Positions 24,537-31,579 of a DNA stretch of 36,169 nucleotides are shown here, piece after piece. This DNA is from Rhizobiaceae bacterium (lineage in GTDB: Bacteria > Pseudomonadota > Alphaproteobacteria > Rhizobiales > Rhizobiaceae). Under the pieces are notes generated by a model, which was not told the origin of the DNA, ran no database searches, and saw nothing but the letters and a program-made list of their open reading frames with translations. The stretch covers positions 1-36,169 of the forward strand of contig JALSIJ010000270.1 of the NCBI GenBank assembly GCA_026981655.1. The letters are read 5' to 3'. The stretch's first letter is position 1. Every line of letters begins with the position of its first letter. The position numbers and the translations under genes were made by a program.

Positions 24537-24579
24537 GCCTATCGGCTCAGTTGGAGCGTTACGATCAATTCCCTCCGTG
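24537..24579 (-). repeat. Shared island module, second part (copy 2)
   Basis: On the minus strand it reads CACGGAGGGAATTGATCG, then TAACGCTCCAACTGAGCCG and ATAGGCG. It matches 11874-11918 with about five substitutions and one short gap. Confidence 0.7.
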
Positions 24580-24590
24580 ATCAAATAAAT

Positions 24591-24633
24591 GAGCGCACGT
24601 GGGGCTTTGCTCCTCGCAAGCGAATGACCAAAC
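24591..24633 (+). repeat. Long relative of the 41-bp unit
   Basis: GAGCGCACGTG, then a loop insertion GGGCTTTGCTCC forming a small hairpin, then TCGCAAGCGAATGACCAAAC. It corresponds to the der-proximal array unit with the loop TTTACG replaced by a longer self-complementary one. Confidence 0.75.
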
Positions 24634-24634
24634 A

Positions 24635-24689
24635 GTTTAAATCGCACGTTGACCCCGGGCTTGATCCGGGGAAAGCGCAAGATTTAAAC
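24635..24689 (+). repeat. Arm-variable hairpin with GCACGT...GCGCAA core (arms GTTTAAATC/GATTTAAAC)
   Basis: Left arm GTTTAAATC (24635-24643), core GCACGTTGA, inner hairpin CCCCGG-gcttgat-CCGGGG (24653-24671), core AAAGCGCAA, right arm GATTTAAAC (24681-24689). Arms pair over 9 bp. Core and A-A bulge positions match those of the 53-bp units at 7793. Confidence 0.85.
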
Positions 24690-24701
24690 CATAAAATCAA
24701 A

Positions 24702-24722
24702 CGCACCACTGGAAGCGGTGCG
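24702..24722 (-). terminator. Terminator of the orphan gene at 24732
   Basis: On the minus strand CGCACC pairs with GGTGCG around a 9-nt loop, followed by TTTGATTTTATGG. It starts 10 bp after the stop codon of the minus-strand gene. Confidence 0.6.
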
Positions 24723-24731
24723 GAAACTAAA

Positions 24732-25157
24732 CTAATGCGCTTGTTTATCGCTGAAAATATCGCGCATTTGCTCCATAACGGCGATGAATGAGCGAGCAAA
24801 CTGCATAAACTCTTCATCAAGCTGTGAAGCGTCAGCGATTTGAATAATTTCGCCAGGAGCCTCCTGATAAAGATAAATGCACGCGCCTCTTGCATTACTT
24901 CTCATGCGTACGCAGGCAACTTCAGTACATGGAATTGGGAATTTGTCGCTCGGAAACGAGAATAAATATTCGTCGCCGCTGCATTCCAATGTCGCTTGAA
25001 CTGCACTTTCAAAATCCTGCCCATCGGCAATTTTTAACGAAAGCAAAATTTCAAGTTCCACCAGTTCCAAAGACGCTGGTGCCGGATTTTTATTCGCTGC
25101 GGTTGGAAAGAGAATCACCTGATCGAATGAGGTGTTGTCCAAAGAAGGGCCGTACAT
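24732..25157 (-). CDS. Hypothetical protein, 141 residues
   Basis: No family recognised. The soluble, acidic product has an alternating pattern: VELEILLSLKIADGQDFESAVQATLEC, DEYLFSFPSDKFPIPCTEVACVRMR, then GACIYLYQEAPGEIIQIADAS and a final helix DEEFMQFARSFIAVMEQMRDIFSD. Four cysteines are present, without CxxC spacing. ATG 25157 has AAGGA about 7 nt upstream, and base composition resembles the neighbours, so it is a real gene. It stands alone between a repeat island and a divergent acyl-CoA ligase gene, which gives no functional hint. Confidence 0.75.
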   Translation of the reverse strand: MYGPSLDNTSFDQVILFPTAANKNPAPASLELVELEILLSLKIADGQDFESAVQATLECSGDEYLFSFPSDKFPIPCTEVACVRMRSNARGACIYLYQEAPGEIIQIADASQLDEEFMQFARSFIAVMEQMRDIFSDKQAH

Positions 25158-25355
25158 GCATAATTCCTTAACTCGTATTCAACAAATTTGCAGCCCCCGT
25201 AAGCAAACTATGTGTCAGAGCATGGCCGGAATAAGGCACACATGTTCACGCTGTAATTCAAATTGAAATAATTGCAAATATACACAACCTTTTGCTGGAC
25301 GCTCGCCTGCGGAATGATCAATAGTAAGAAAAACAATATTATAAGGGAGAGAAGA

Positions 25356-26984
25356 ATGCTTGGACTGATGCAGGACTGGCCGTTGTTGTGCCATAAGATT
25401 ATTGATCACGCTGCAATACAGCACGGCGAGCGTGAAATTGTATCAAGGTCAATCGAAGGTCCAATCCACCGCACCAATTATCGCGAAGTACGGGCGCGCT
25501 CCCTAAAACTTGCCCAGGCGCTTGAGCGCGATGGCTATAAGCTGGGTGATCGCATTGCAACACTCGCATGGAACACCTGGCGTCATCTCGAATGCTGGTA
25601 TGGTATTATGGGCATCGGCGCGGTTTATCACACGCTCAATCCCCGGCTTTTTCCAGAACAAATTGCCTGGATCATGAACCATGCAGAAGACAAGTTGATT
25701 TTTGTAGACATCACATTCCTGCCGATCATCGAAGCGATTGCCGCAAGTGTTCCAAGTTTGGAAAAAGTCATTGTACTTACCGATGATGCTCATATGCCTG
25801 AATCCAAATTGCCCAATATTGTTTCCTACGAAAGCTGGCTTGCGGCCGTAGATGGCGATTTCACCTGGAAAACTTTCGATGAAAATACCGCCGCAGGCAT
25901 GTGCTATACGTCCGGCACCACCGGCAACCCGAAAGGCGTGGTCTATTCCCATCGCTCCAATGTAATCCATGCTTTGGTTTCCACCCAGCCAGACGCCTTG
26001 GGAATAGCCGCGAAGGAGGCCATCTTGCCTGTTGTGCCGCTTTTTCATGCCAATGCTTGGGGAATTTCGTTTACCGCGCCAATGGTGGGGGCAAAAATGG
26101 TCATGCCCGGAGCGCGCATGGATGGCGAGGGTATCTATGAGTTGCTGGATAGCGAGAAAGTTACATTTTCTGCCGCCGTTCCAACCGTATGGCTGATGCT
26201 GCTGCAATATCTGGAAGAGACCGGCAAAAAGCTGCCGCATCTTACCCGGGTTGTGATTGGCGGGGCTGCTTGCCCGCGCACTATCATTCAAAAGTTCCAG
26301 GATAATTATGGCGTTACTGTATTCCATGCCTGGGGCATGACTGAAATGAGCCCGATCGGGACTGTTGGCTCAGTTAAGCCACAATTTCTTGATCTGGAAG
26401 GTGACGCACTGCTCGATCTTCAGGAAAAGCAGGGATATACGCCGTTCAGCGTTGAAATGAAGGTGACCGATGATGAAAACAACGAAAAGCCGTGGGATGG
26501 CAAATCATTCGGCATTTTGAAAGTACGCGGTCCGGCGATTTCCAGCGGCTATTACGGTGGTGACGGCAAAGAGCAGTTTGATGACGATGGGTTTTTCAAT
26601 ACGGGCGATGTGGCCCATATTGATAAGGACGGTTATATGCAGATTACCGATCGCGCCAAGGATGTTATCAAATCTGGTGGAGAATGGATTTCAACCATTG
26701 ATCTGGAAAATCTTGCCGTCGGGCATCCTGATGTGGCCGAGGCTGCGGTGATCGGTATTTATCACCCGAAATGGGACGAGCGCCCGTTACTGATTATTGT
26801 CAAAAAAGCCGGGTCCGACCCATCAAAGGAAGGAATTCTTGAGTTTATGAAAGGTAAAATTGCCAAATGGTGGATGCCGGATGATGTGAGTTTTGTCGAT
26901 GAAATTCCCCATACCGCAACCGGAAAAATTCAAAAAATGGATTTAAGAAAACAATTTGCAGACTATAAATTACCAACCGCGTAG
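25356..26984 (+). CDS. Long/medium-chain fatty acid CoA ligase (AMP-forming)
   Basis: 542 residues from ATG 25356 ([11 protein letters not shown]), which is preceded by GGGAGAG. ANL superfamily motifs are complete: P-loop [11 protein letters not shown] (about residues 178-188), [11 protein letters not shown] (A5), [35 protein letters not shown] (A7-A8), and [13 protein letters not shown] (A10) with the catalytic lysine. The group resembles AlkK/FadD-type ligases that activate fatty acids for beta-oxidation. It uses ATP and CoA in the cytoplasm. The DUF898 gene starts 31 bp later, so read-through is possible. Confidence 0.94.
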   Translation: MLGLMQDWPLLCHKIIDHAAIQHGEREIVSRSIEGPIHRTNYREVRARSLKLAQALERDGYKLGDRIATLAWNTWRHLECWYGIMGIGAVYHTLNPRLFPEQIAWIMNHAEDKLIFVDITFLPIIEAIAASVPSLEKVIVLTDDAHMPESKLPNIVSYESWLAAVDGDFTWKTFDENTAAGMCYTSGTTGNPKGVVYSHRSNVIHALVSTQPDALGIAAKEAILPVVPLFHANAWGISFTAPMVGAKMVMPGARMDGEGIYELLDSEKVTFSAAVPTVWLMLLQYLEETGKKLPHLTRVVIGGAACPRTIIQKFQDNYGVTVFHAWGMTEMSPIGTVGSVKPQFLDLEGDALLDLQEKQGYTPFSVEMKVTDDENNEKPWDGKSFGILKVRGPAISSGYYGGDGKEQFDDDGFFNTGDVAHIDKDGYMQITDRAKDVIKSGGEWISTIDLENLAVGHPDVAEAAVIGIYHPKWDERPLLIIVKKAGSDPSKEGILEFMKGKIAKWWMPDDVSFVDEIPHTATGKIQKMDLRKQFADYKLPTA

Positions 26985-27015
26985 GAGAGATTGCGCTGAG
27001 TAATCAAGGTATTTC

Positions 27016-28269
27016 ATGGCAGAAATAAAATATTGGGAAGGCGCAGAAAAAAAGCCAACCTATTGGGTCGTGCGTGTGCAGCGCGGGGGGAATACACTCT
27101 CCAGCCTGTCTATTCGCGGTGTGATGTTGATGGTTGCAACTCTTGGTCTTTACCGATTTTGGTTTGTCAGCGATTTGCGCCGGTTCTTCTGGTCGCGGAC
27201 ATTGGTGGATGACAGCCCACTGGAATATACCGGCCGCGGTCTGGAATTGTTTGTCGGATTTTTGATTGCCGTATTAATATTACTGCCGCTCGGGCTGGGG
27301 CTGTTTGGCCTCTCGCTAATTTCTTCGACAGTCGCGATCATAAGCAACATTGGCTATTTTATATTGCTTACATTCCTTGGCCAATATGCGCTTTATCGTG
27401 CCCGCCGCTACAGGTTGAACAGAACCGTTTGGCGCGGCTTGAGATTGCATTTAACCGGTTCCGCCTGGCTATATGCATTCAAGGCAATGGGTTGGTTCGT
27501 ACTTTCAATTATTACGATCGGCCTTGCTTGGCCTTGGGCCTCCGCCTCGCTTGAGCGCCACAAGGTAAACAATACCCGGTATGGTAATCTTAAACTTCAC
27601 TCAACCGCAAAGTGGTCAGATATAATCAAGCCATATTTACTGATCTGGGCAGTGCTCGTATTTCCGCTTCTGGTGTTTTCAGCAATCGGCTTATGGGTCT
27701 ACACACAAGGTGCAGGCAATCTGCAATTATTGCCACGCAGCTTGCAAGACTCAGGAATGAATGAGGCGATAGGCTTATATTTTTCAACCGCTCCTTTCAT
27801 TGGGCTGATTTTGTACCCCTGGTACAGGGCGGTGATAATGCGGACCTATTTTTCCCGTATCAACGCAAAGACGGCCTCTTTGAAAGCTGAGTTTTCAACC
27901 GGGCTGATTTACAAGGTCTGGATTAAATCTGCTTTGGTAATGTCACTGGTCACAATGCTTTTGGGATTGTTGGGTTTCATGCTGTTTACCGGAGCGACTA
28001 TTATTCTCCCCACCGCAATTGTCCAAGATCCCGCATTTTTAGCCGTGGTTGGCGGAATTGCCTATATTACATGGATTGCCGTCAACTATGTGGTTTCCAT
28101 TACGATTTATCATTTTGGCATCTGGTTTTATGTTGGAAACTCAATGTTGATACAAAATCCCGAATGCATAGAAGAAACCGTTGCAGGCGCCAAAGACCCG
28201 GTAAGTGGTGTCAGTGAAGGTTTTGCCGATGCGCTTGATGTGGGAGGTGGGTTTGAAATCGGTCTCTAA
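27016..28269 (+). CDS. YjgN/DUF898 family membrane protein
   Basis: 417 residues. The opening VRVQRGGNTLSSLSIRGVMLMVATLGLYRFWFVSDLRRFFWSRTLVDDSPLEYTGRGLELF is the DUF898 signature (GN.. and LGLYRFW...R.F.W..T), and a second related segment follows (LSIITIGLAWPWASASLERHKVNNTRYGNLKLH). Multiple membrane helices (about six to eight) in two halves. The role of the family is unknown. Its 18-bp distance to the M48 peptidase gene is typical: DUF898 and M48 proteins are often encoded together or even fused. Confidence 0.9.
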   Translation: MAEIKYWEGAEKKPTYWVVRVQRGGNTLSSLSIRGVMLMVATLGLYRFWFVSDLRRFFWSRTLVDDSPLEYTGRGLELFVGFLIAVLILLPLGLGLFGLSLISSTVAIISNIGYFILLTFLGQYALYRARRYRLNRTVWRGLRLHLTGSAWLYAFKAMGWFVLSIITIGLAWPWASASLERHKVNNTRYGNLKLHSTAKWSDIIKPYLLIWAVLVFPLLVFSAIGLWVYTQGAGNLQLLPRSLQDSGMNEAIGLYFSTAPFIGLILYPWYRAVIMRTYFSRINAKTASLKAEFSTGLIYKVWIKSALVMSLVTMLLGLLGFMLFTGATIILPTAIVQDPAFLAVVGGIAYITWIAVNYVVSITIYHFGIWFYVGNSMLIQNPECIEETVAGAKDPVSGVSEGFADALDVGGGFEIGL

Positions 28270-28287
28270 AACGATTATTCAATTGCA

Positions 28288-29394
28288 ATGAGTTTAAACA
28301 AAATCGAATCTGTCTATCAGGGCCTATATTTTGACGGCAAAAGTGCCAAAGCCACCAAGGTAATAATTACCTGCGGCATGCTGCTTGAAATGCAGTCGGA
28401 AGACGGCAGGGCTTTTAAAAAATGGCAATGGAACGATCTTCGCGAGGAAGACGCGCCGTTTGGATATTTTAGAATCAGCAATGATAACGATAATCCGCTG
28501 GCGCGATTGGAAACAACCAATCGACAATTGGTTGATATGATACGCCATGCGGCCCCGGCACTGGAAAAAAAGCAACAATTGGAGCGATCGGGGCGCAATA
28601 AAGTTATCGCCTTGTCGGCAGCCGCAATAGTATCACTGCTCGCTATAATTATTTACGGCATTCCAGCCATTGCCACCAGAATTGCACCTTTGGTGCCGCT
28701 TTCATGGGAAGCCAAGCTGGGTGAAATGATTGAACCGCAAATTGCTGAAATATTTAAGGTAAAGCCTCTAAACGCCTATATTTGCAGCAGCCCAAACGGC
28801 GATGCGGCGGTTGCGAAAATGGCAAAGATGATCAGGGGCAGCGCCGAATTGCCTTTTGAGCCGCGCATAAAAGTTATTCGCCATAAAATGAAAAATGCAT
28901 TCGCCTTGCCCGGTGGTACGATCTACCTGATGCAGGGCCTGATTGATGCTGCAAAAAGTTCCGAAGGTGTGGCGGGCGTCCTTGCCCACGAAATGGGGCA
29001 TGTCAAATCACGCGATTCGATTAGGAAGATCGCCGAAAGCTCAGGCCGCTCATTTATCCTCAGTTTGCTTTTGGGCGATGTTACCGGCAGTACGGTTGTG
29101 ATTTTTGCCGGGGAGGCATTGTTGGGTGCTGCCTATTCGCGTGATATTGAGAAAAACGCCGATAATTTTGCGATTGCCCGGTTGAATGAGGCAAATATTT
29201 CAGCAGAATCAATGATTGAATTGTTCAAGTCATTCGATAAAAATGCAGACAAGAAAGAGCGAAACCTGTTTTCTTCTCACCCACTTACCCGTGAACGCAT
29301 CGAGCATTTGCGTGATAAAGTCGATCATAACAAAAATCAGGCTGTGTTGACTAAACAGGAATGGGAAGCCATGAGGAACATCTGCATAAAATGA
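28288..29394 (+). CDS. Membrane-anchored M48 family metallopeptidase
   Basis: 368 residues. An N-terminal cytoplasmic domain of about 100 residues (SVYQGLYFDGKSAKATKVIIT, WQWNDLREEDAP) is followed by a membrane helix (KVIALSAAAIVSLLAIIIYGI) and the peptidase domain with zinc motif HEMGH (His234, Glu235, His238) and third ligand Glu in RDIEKNADNFA. A terminal block FSSHPLTRERIEHL is also conserved. It is a periplasmic zinc protease of the BepA/YfgC type in broad terms; substrate unknown. Adjacent to the DUF898 gene, which likely acts with it. Confidence 0.93.
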   Translation: MSLNKIESVYQGLYFDGKSAKATKVIITCGMLLEMQSEDGRAFKKWQWNDLREEDAPFGYFRISNDNDNPLARLETTNRQLVDMIRHAAPALEKKQQLERSGRNKVIALSAAAIVSLLAIIIYGIPAIATRIAPLVPLSWEAKLGEMIEPQIAEIFKVKPLNAYICSSPNGDAAVAKMAKMIRGSAELPFEPRIKVIRHKMKNAFALPGGTIYLMQGLIDAAKSSEGVAGVLAHEMGHVKSRDSIRKIAESSGRSFILSLLLGDVTGSTVVIFAGEALLGAAYSRDIEKNADNFAIARLNEANISAESMIELFKSFDKNADKKERNLFSSHPLTRERIEHLRDKVDHNKNQAVLTKQEWEAMRNICIK

Positions 29395-29482
29395 GCGGTT
29401 TTTCCAGCCTGCAACATAGAGCTGGAGCGCCATGCCGGAACGACATGAACGGTTTACAAAAATTGAGTGAGAATAAAACTTA

Positions 29483-30406
29483 ATGCCTGCATATTTGGAA
29501 AGACGGCAATCCTGGGCAGCCCTTTGGTGCCAACGTCTTGCTGTGTTTCTTTTGTTTTATTTCCTGGTTACAATTGCTGGCCAGCGGTGGGGGGTGATTG
29601 ATACACCTTCGGTTCTTGGTCTCATCGCCTTGGGATTGGTTCTGTTGTTGGCCACGCTCGGTTTGGGGGTAATCGGCATGTATCATCTCTGGGAGTTTGG
29701 CCATAAGGGCGGCATGCAATCGGTTCGAGGAATTGCGCTGGCATCATTAATGCTCATTCCCTTTGGCTGGGCCGGTTGGCAGGCTTTCAACCTGCCCACA
29801 TTGAACGATATTACCACGGACAGATTTACCCCGCCCGAATTTGATCAGGCACTGAAACTGCGCACTGAAAAGATGAACGTGTTGGACGATTTGAGCGATC
29901 TGGAGCTGGAAACCCAAGCTGTCTCATACCCTCACATAGGGTCGCGCCGCTATACCACATCCACTGACCGGGTTTATTCCGCTGCAAAGAAACTCATCGA
30001 AGCCAGGGGCTGGAAGATTATTGGAGAAGAGGTTCCCGAAGAAATTGATTTGATAGATATCGAAGGATCAGCCAACGCCAAACCCCCTCAGATTTCAGTA
30101 ACAACCCCTAAGCCAAAACCTGAAGTGCCGATTGTTCCCGTTGCGGGTGCCGGGTCTTTGCCGGCGATTGATAATGCGGGTGGTGGCGTCAATGTCACCT
30201 ATATTGAGGCTGTTGCGACGACAATGATCATGCGGTTTACAGATGATGTGGTTGTAAGAATTATTGAAGAAGAAGGGGGCGCTTTGGTCGATATGCGATC
30301 TTCCTCCAGATGGGGTGTCCACGATCTGGGTGGTAATGCACGCCGCATTGCCCAGTTTATGCGTGATCTCGATGCGGCTTTGATCGGCGTGGCAGGCGAG
30401 GGGTAG
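29483..30406 (+). CDS. DUF1499 domain membrane protein
   Basis: 307 residues. Three membrane helices at the N-terminus (LAVFLLFYFLVTIAG; VLGLIALGLVLLLATLGLGVIGMYHLW; IALASLMLIPFGWAGWQAF) precede a soluble domain with the DUF1499 features: RVYSAAKKLIEARGWKIIGE, YIEAVATTMIMRFTDDVVVRI and MRSSSRWGVHDLGGNARRIAQFMRDL. A proline/lysine-rich insertion lies in the middle (TTPKPKPEVPIVPVAGAG). Function unknown. It follows the M48 gene by 88 bp and is ended by a strong hairpin, so it is probably the last gene of the DUF898-M48 operon. Confidence 0.88.
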   Translation: MPAYLERRQSWAALWCQRLAVFLLFYFLVTIAGQRWGVIDTPSVLGLIALGLVLLLATLGLGVIGMYHLWEFGHKGGMQSVRGIALASLMLIPFGWAGWQAFNLPTLNDITTDRFTPPEFDQALKLRTEKMNVLDDLSDLELETQAVSYPHIGSRRYTTSTDRVYSAAKKLIEARGWKIIGEEVPEEIDLIDIEGSANAKPPQISVTTPKPKPEVPIVPVAGAGSLPAIDNAGGGVNVTYIEAVATTMIMRFTDDVVVRIIEEEGGALVDMRSSSRWGVHDLGGNARRIAQFMRDLDAALIGVAGEG

Positions 30407-30433
30407 ACCGTTTCACGTTTATACGGAAACGGT
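30407..30433 (+). terminator. Hairpin directly after the DUF1499 stop codon
   Basis: ACCGTTTC (30407-30414) pairs with GAAACGGT (30426-30433); inside, CGT (30416-30418) pairs with ACG (30423-30425) around a TTAT loop. It begins at the base after the TAG stop. The following TTTGG is a weak U-tract. Confidence 0.65.
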
Positions 30434-30449
30434 TTGGCAGCGAACAGCT

Positions 30450-30511
30450 GCCCGGCACCGCTGTGCCGCGCCCGCGCAGGCCTGCGCAAAGCGCAGAATT
30501 GCCGTGAGCGA
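30450..30511 (+). repeat. Two-hairpin dispersed element, copy D
   Basis: Hairpin 1 is CGGCAC-cgct-GTGCCG (30453-30468), the centre is CGCCCGCGCAGGC, hairpin 2 is CTGCGC-aaa-GCGCAG (30482-30496), and the tail is AATTGCCGTGAGCGA. It sits between the terminators of two converging genes. Confidence 0.85.
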
Positions 30512-30519
30512 CATGAAAA

Positions 30520-30552
30520 TAGAGTGATTCCGTCAAAGACGGACACACTCTA
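30520..30552 (-). terminator. Terminator of the MBL-fold gene (TAGAG family)
   Basis: On the minus strand TAGAGTG (30552-30546) pairs with CACTCTA (30526-30520), with an inner stem CCGTC-ttt-GACGG, followed by TTTTC. Outer stem and flanks are nearly identical to the terminator at 21910-21942 while the inner stem differs. Confidence 0.75.
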
Positions 30553-30562
30553 GTCTGTCTGA

Positions 30563-31471
30563 TCATGGCGTTTGATATTCCCCGTCAATTGAAACGGCAC
30601 CGTCTGTAATTACCGCACCGCGGGCGACCAGATCTTCAATATGGGCCAAAACGGAAAGGCCCGCCGCACCGTGCAGGCGCGGGTCCGTATCCCGGTAAAT
30701 TCGCGCAACCATATTTGTAATCAGTCTGTCGCCGGACCTTATTCGCTCAAGAATTGCCCGCTCCCGCATTTTGCGGTGGGTTCGAAGCGCGCGCACAAAC
30801 TTCTGGGCATCTTTAACGCGGCCACCATGACCAGGAAAATAGATCGTTTCATCGCGCTGCAACAGGGTTTCAAGCGATGCCATATAATCGACCATCGCTC
30901 CATCCGGCGGCGCGACGATAGATGTTGCCCAGGCCATGACATGATCAGCTGAGAATAAAATATTTTCTTCCAATAATGCGAAAGCCATATGATTTGCCGT
31001 ATGGCCAGGGGTAAAAACCGCCTCAATCGACCAGTCTTTGCCGTGAACAACATCACCATGATTGAGCACTTCATCGGGTAAAAAATCATGATCGGCACTT
31101 GCATCAAGCGGGTTTTGCTCGCCGATATGCAGTGCGCGGGCTGGCCTGTGCGGACCTTCGGCATAGATCGCTGCGCCGGTGGCCTCTTTCAGTCTGCGGG
31201 CCAGCGGCGAATGGTCCATATGGGTATGGCTGACAAAAATATGCGTAACTTTTCGCCCGGAAAGAGCCGCCATTAATGCATCAAAATGCTCAATGCTCTC
31301 AGGCCCAGGATCAATAACGCCAACTTCGTCTTCACCGATGATGTAAGAATTAGTCCCATGATAGGTGAACGGACTTGGATTATTAACGGTCATTCGCTGA
31401 ATGCCCGGGTGAAGTTCAACGGCTTCGCCATATCGCGGAGCGAATGACTTGTTGAATTCGGGAGTTGCCAT
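30563..31471 (-). CDS. MBL-fold metallo-hydrolase (LACTB2/glyoxalase II-like)
   Basis: 302 residues. The metal motif is SHTHMDHSPLA (His82, His84, Asp86, His87), preceded by NSYIIGEDEVGVIDPGP and followed by FTPGHTANHMAFALLEENILFSADHVM and a final PGHGG histidine motif. A C-terminal winged-helix-like domain (RILE..RSGDRLITNMVARIYRDT.....AAGLSVLAHIEDLVARGAV) is that of the LACTB2-type group. The substrate is not known; the group includes ribonucleases and thioester hydrolases. Start ATG 31471 with AAGGA 9 nt upstream. Confidence 0.92.
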   Translation of the reverse strand: MATPEFNKSFAPRYGEAVELHPGIQRMTVNNPSPFTYHGTNSYIIGEDEVGVIDPGPESIEHFDALMAALSGRKVTHIFVSHTHMDHSPLARRLKEATGAAIYAEGPHRPARALHIGEQNPLDASADHDFLPDEVLNHGDVVHGKDWSIEAVFTPGHTANHMAFALLEENILFSADHVMAWATSIVAPPDGAMVDYMASLETLLQRDETIYFPGHGGRVKDAQKFVRALRTHRKMRERAILERIRSGDRLITNMVARIYRDTDPRLHGAAGLSVLAHIEDLVARGAVITDGAVSIDGEYQTP

Positions 31472-31579
31472 GCCTGTTGGTCCTTATGGATGGGCGGAAC
31501 GTAAAAGCGGCACTCTCTTGCCCTTGCTGGCCGATGTCAATATAAACTGAGGTTTGAGGTTTTTGGATCAATTATTTGG

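Larger units (their letters stand above)
24295..24731. other. Mosaic repeat island between the polyprenyl synthase and orphan genes
   Basis: 437 bp without a gene. Modules in order: shared island module part (24310-24327, minus), AATTTGGC-atctc-GCCAAATT hairpin (24328-24348), two-hairpin element copy E (24436-24480, minus), arm-variable hairpin GTGATT/AATCAC (24490-24523), shared island module second part (24537-24579, minus), long relative of the 41-bp unit (24591-24633), arm-variable hairpin GTTTAAATC/GATTTAAAC (24635-24689), and a terminator (24702-24722). Nearly every base belongs to an inverted or dispersed repeat. Confidence 0.8.

Noticed and set aside
25503-26327. 274-codon frame on the minus strand within the acyl-CoA ligase gene
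   Set aside because: Antisense shadow of a well conserved enzyme; no recognisable domain and unlikely composition.
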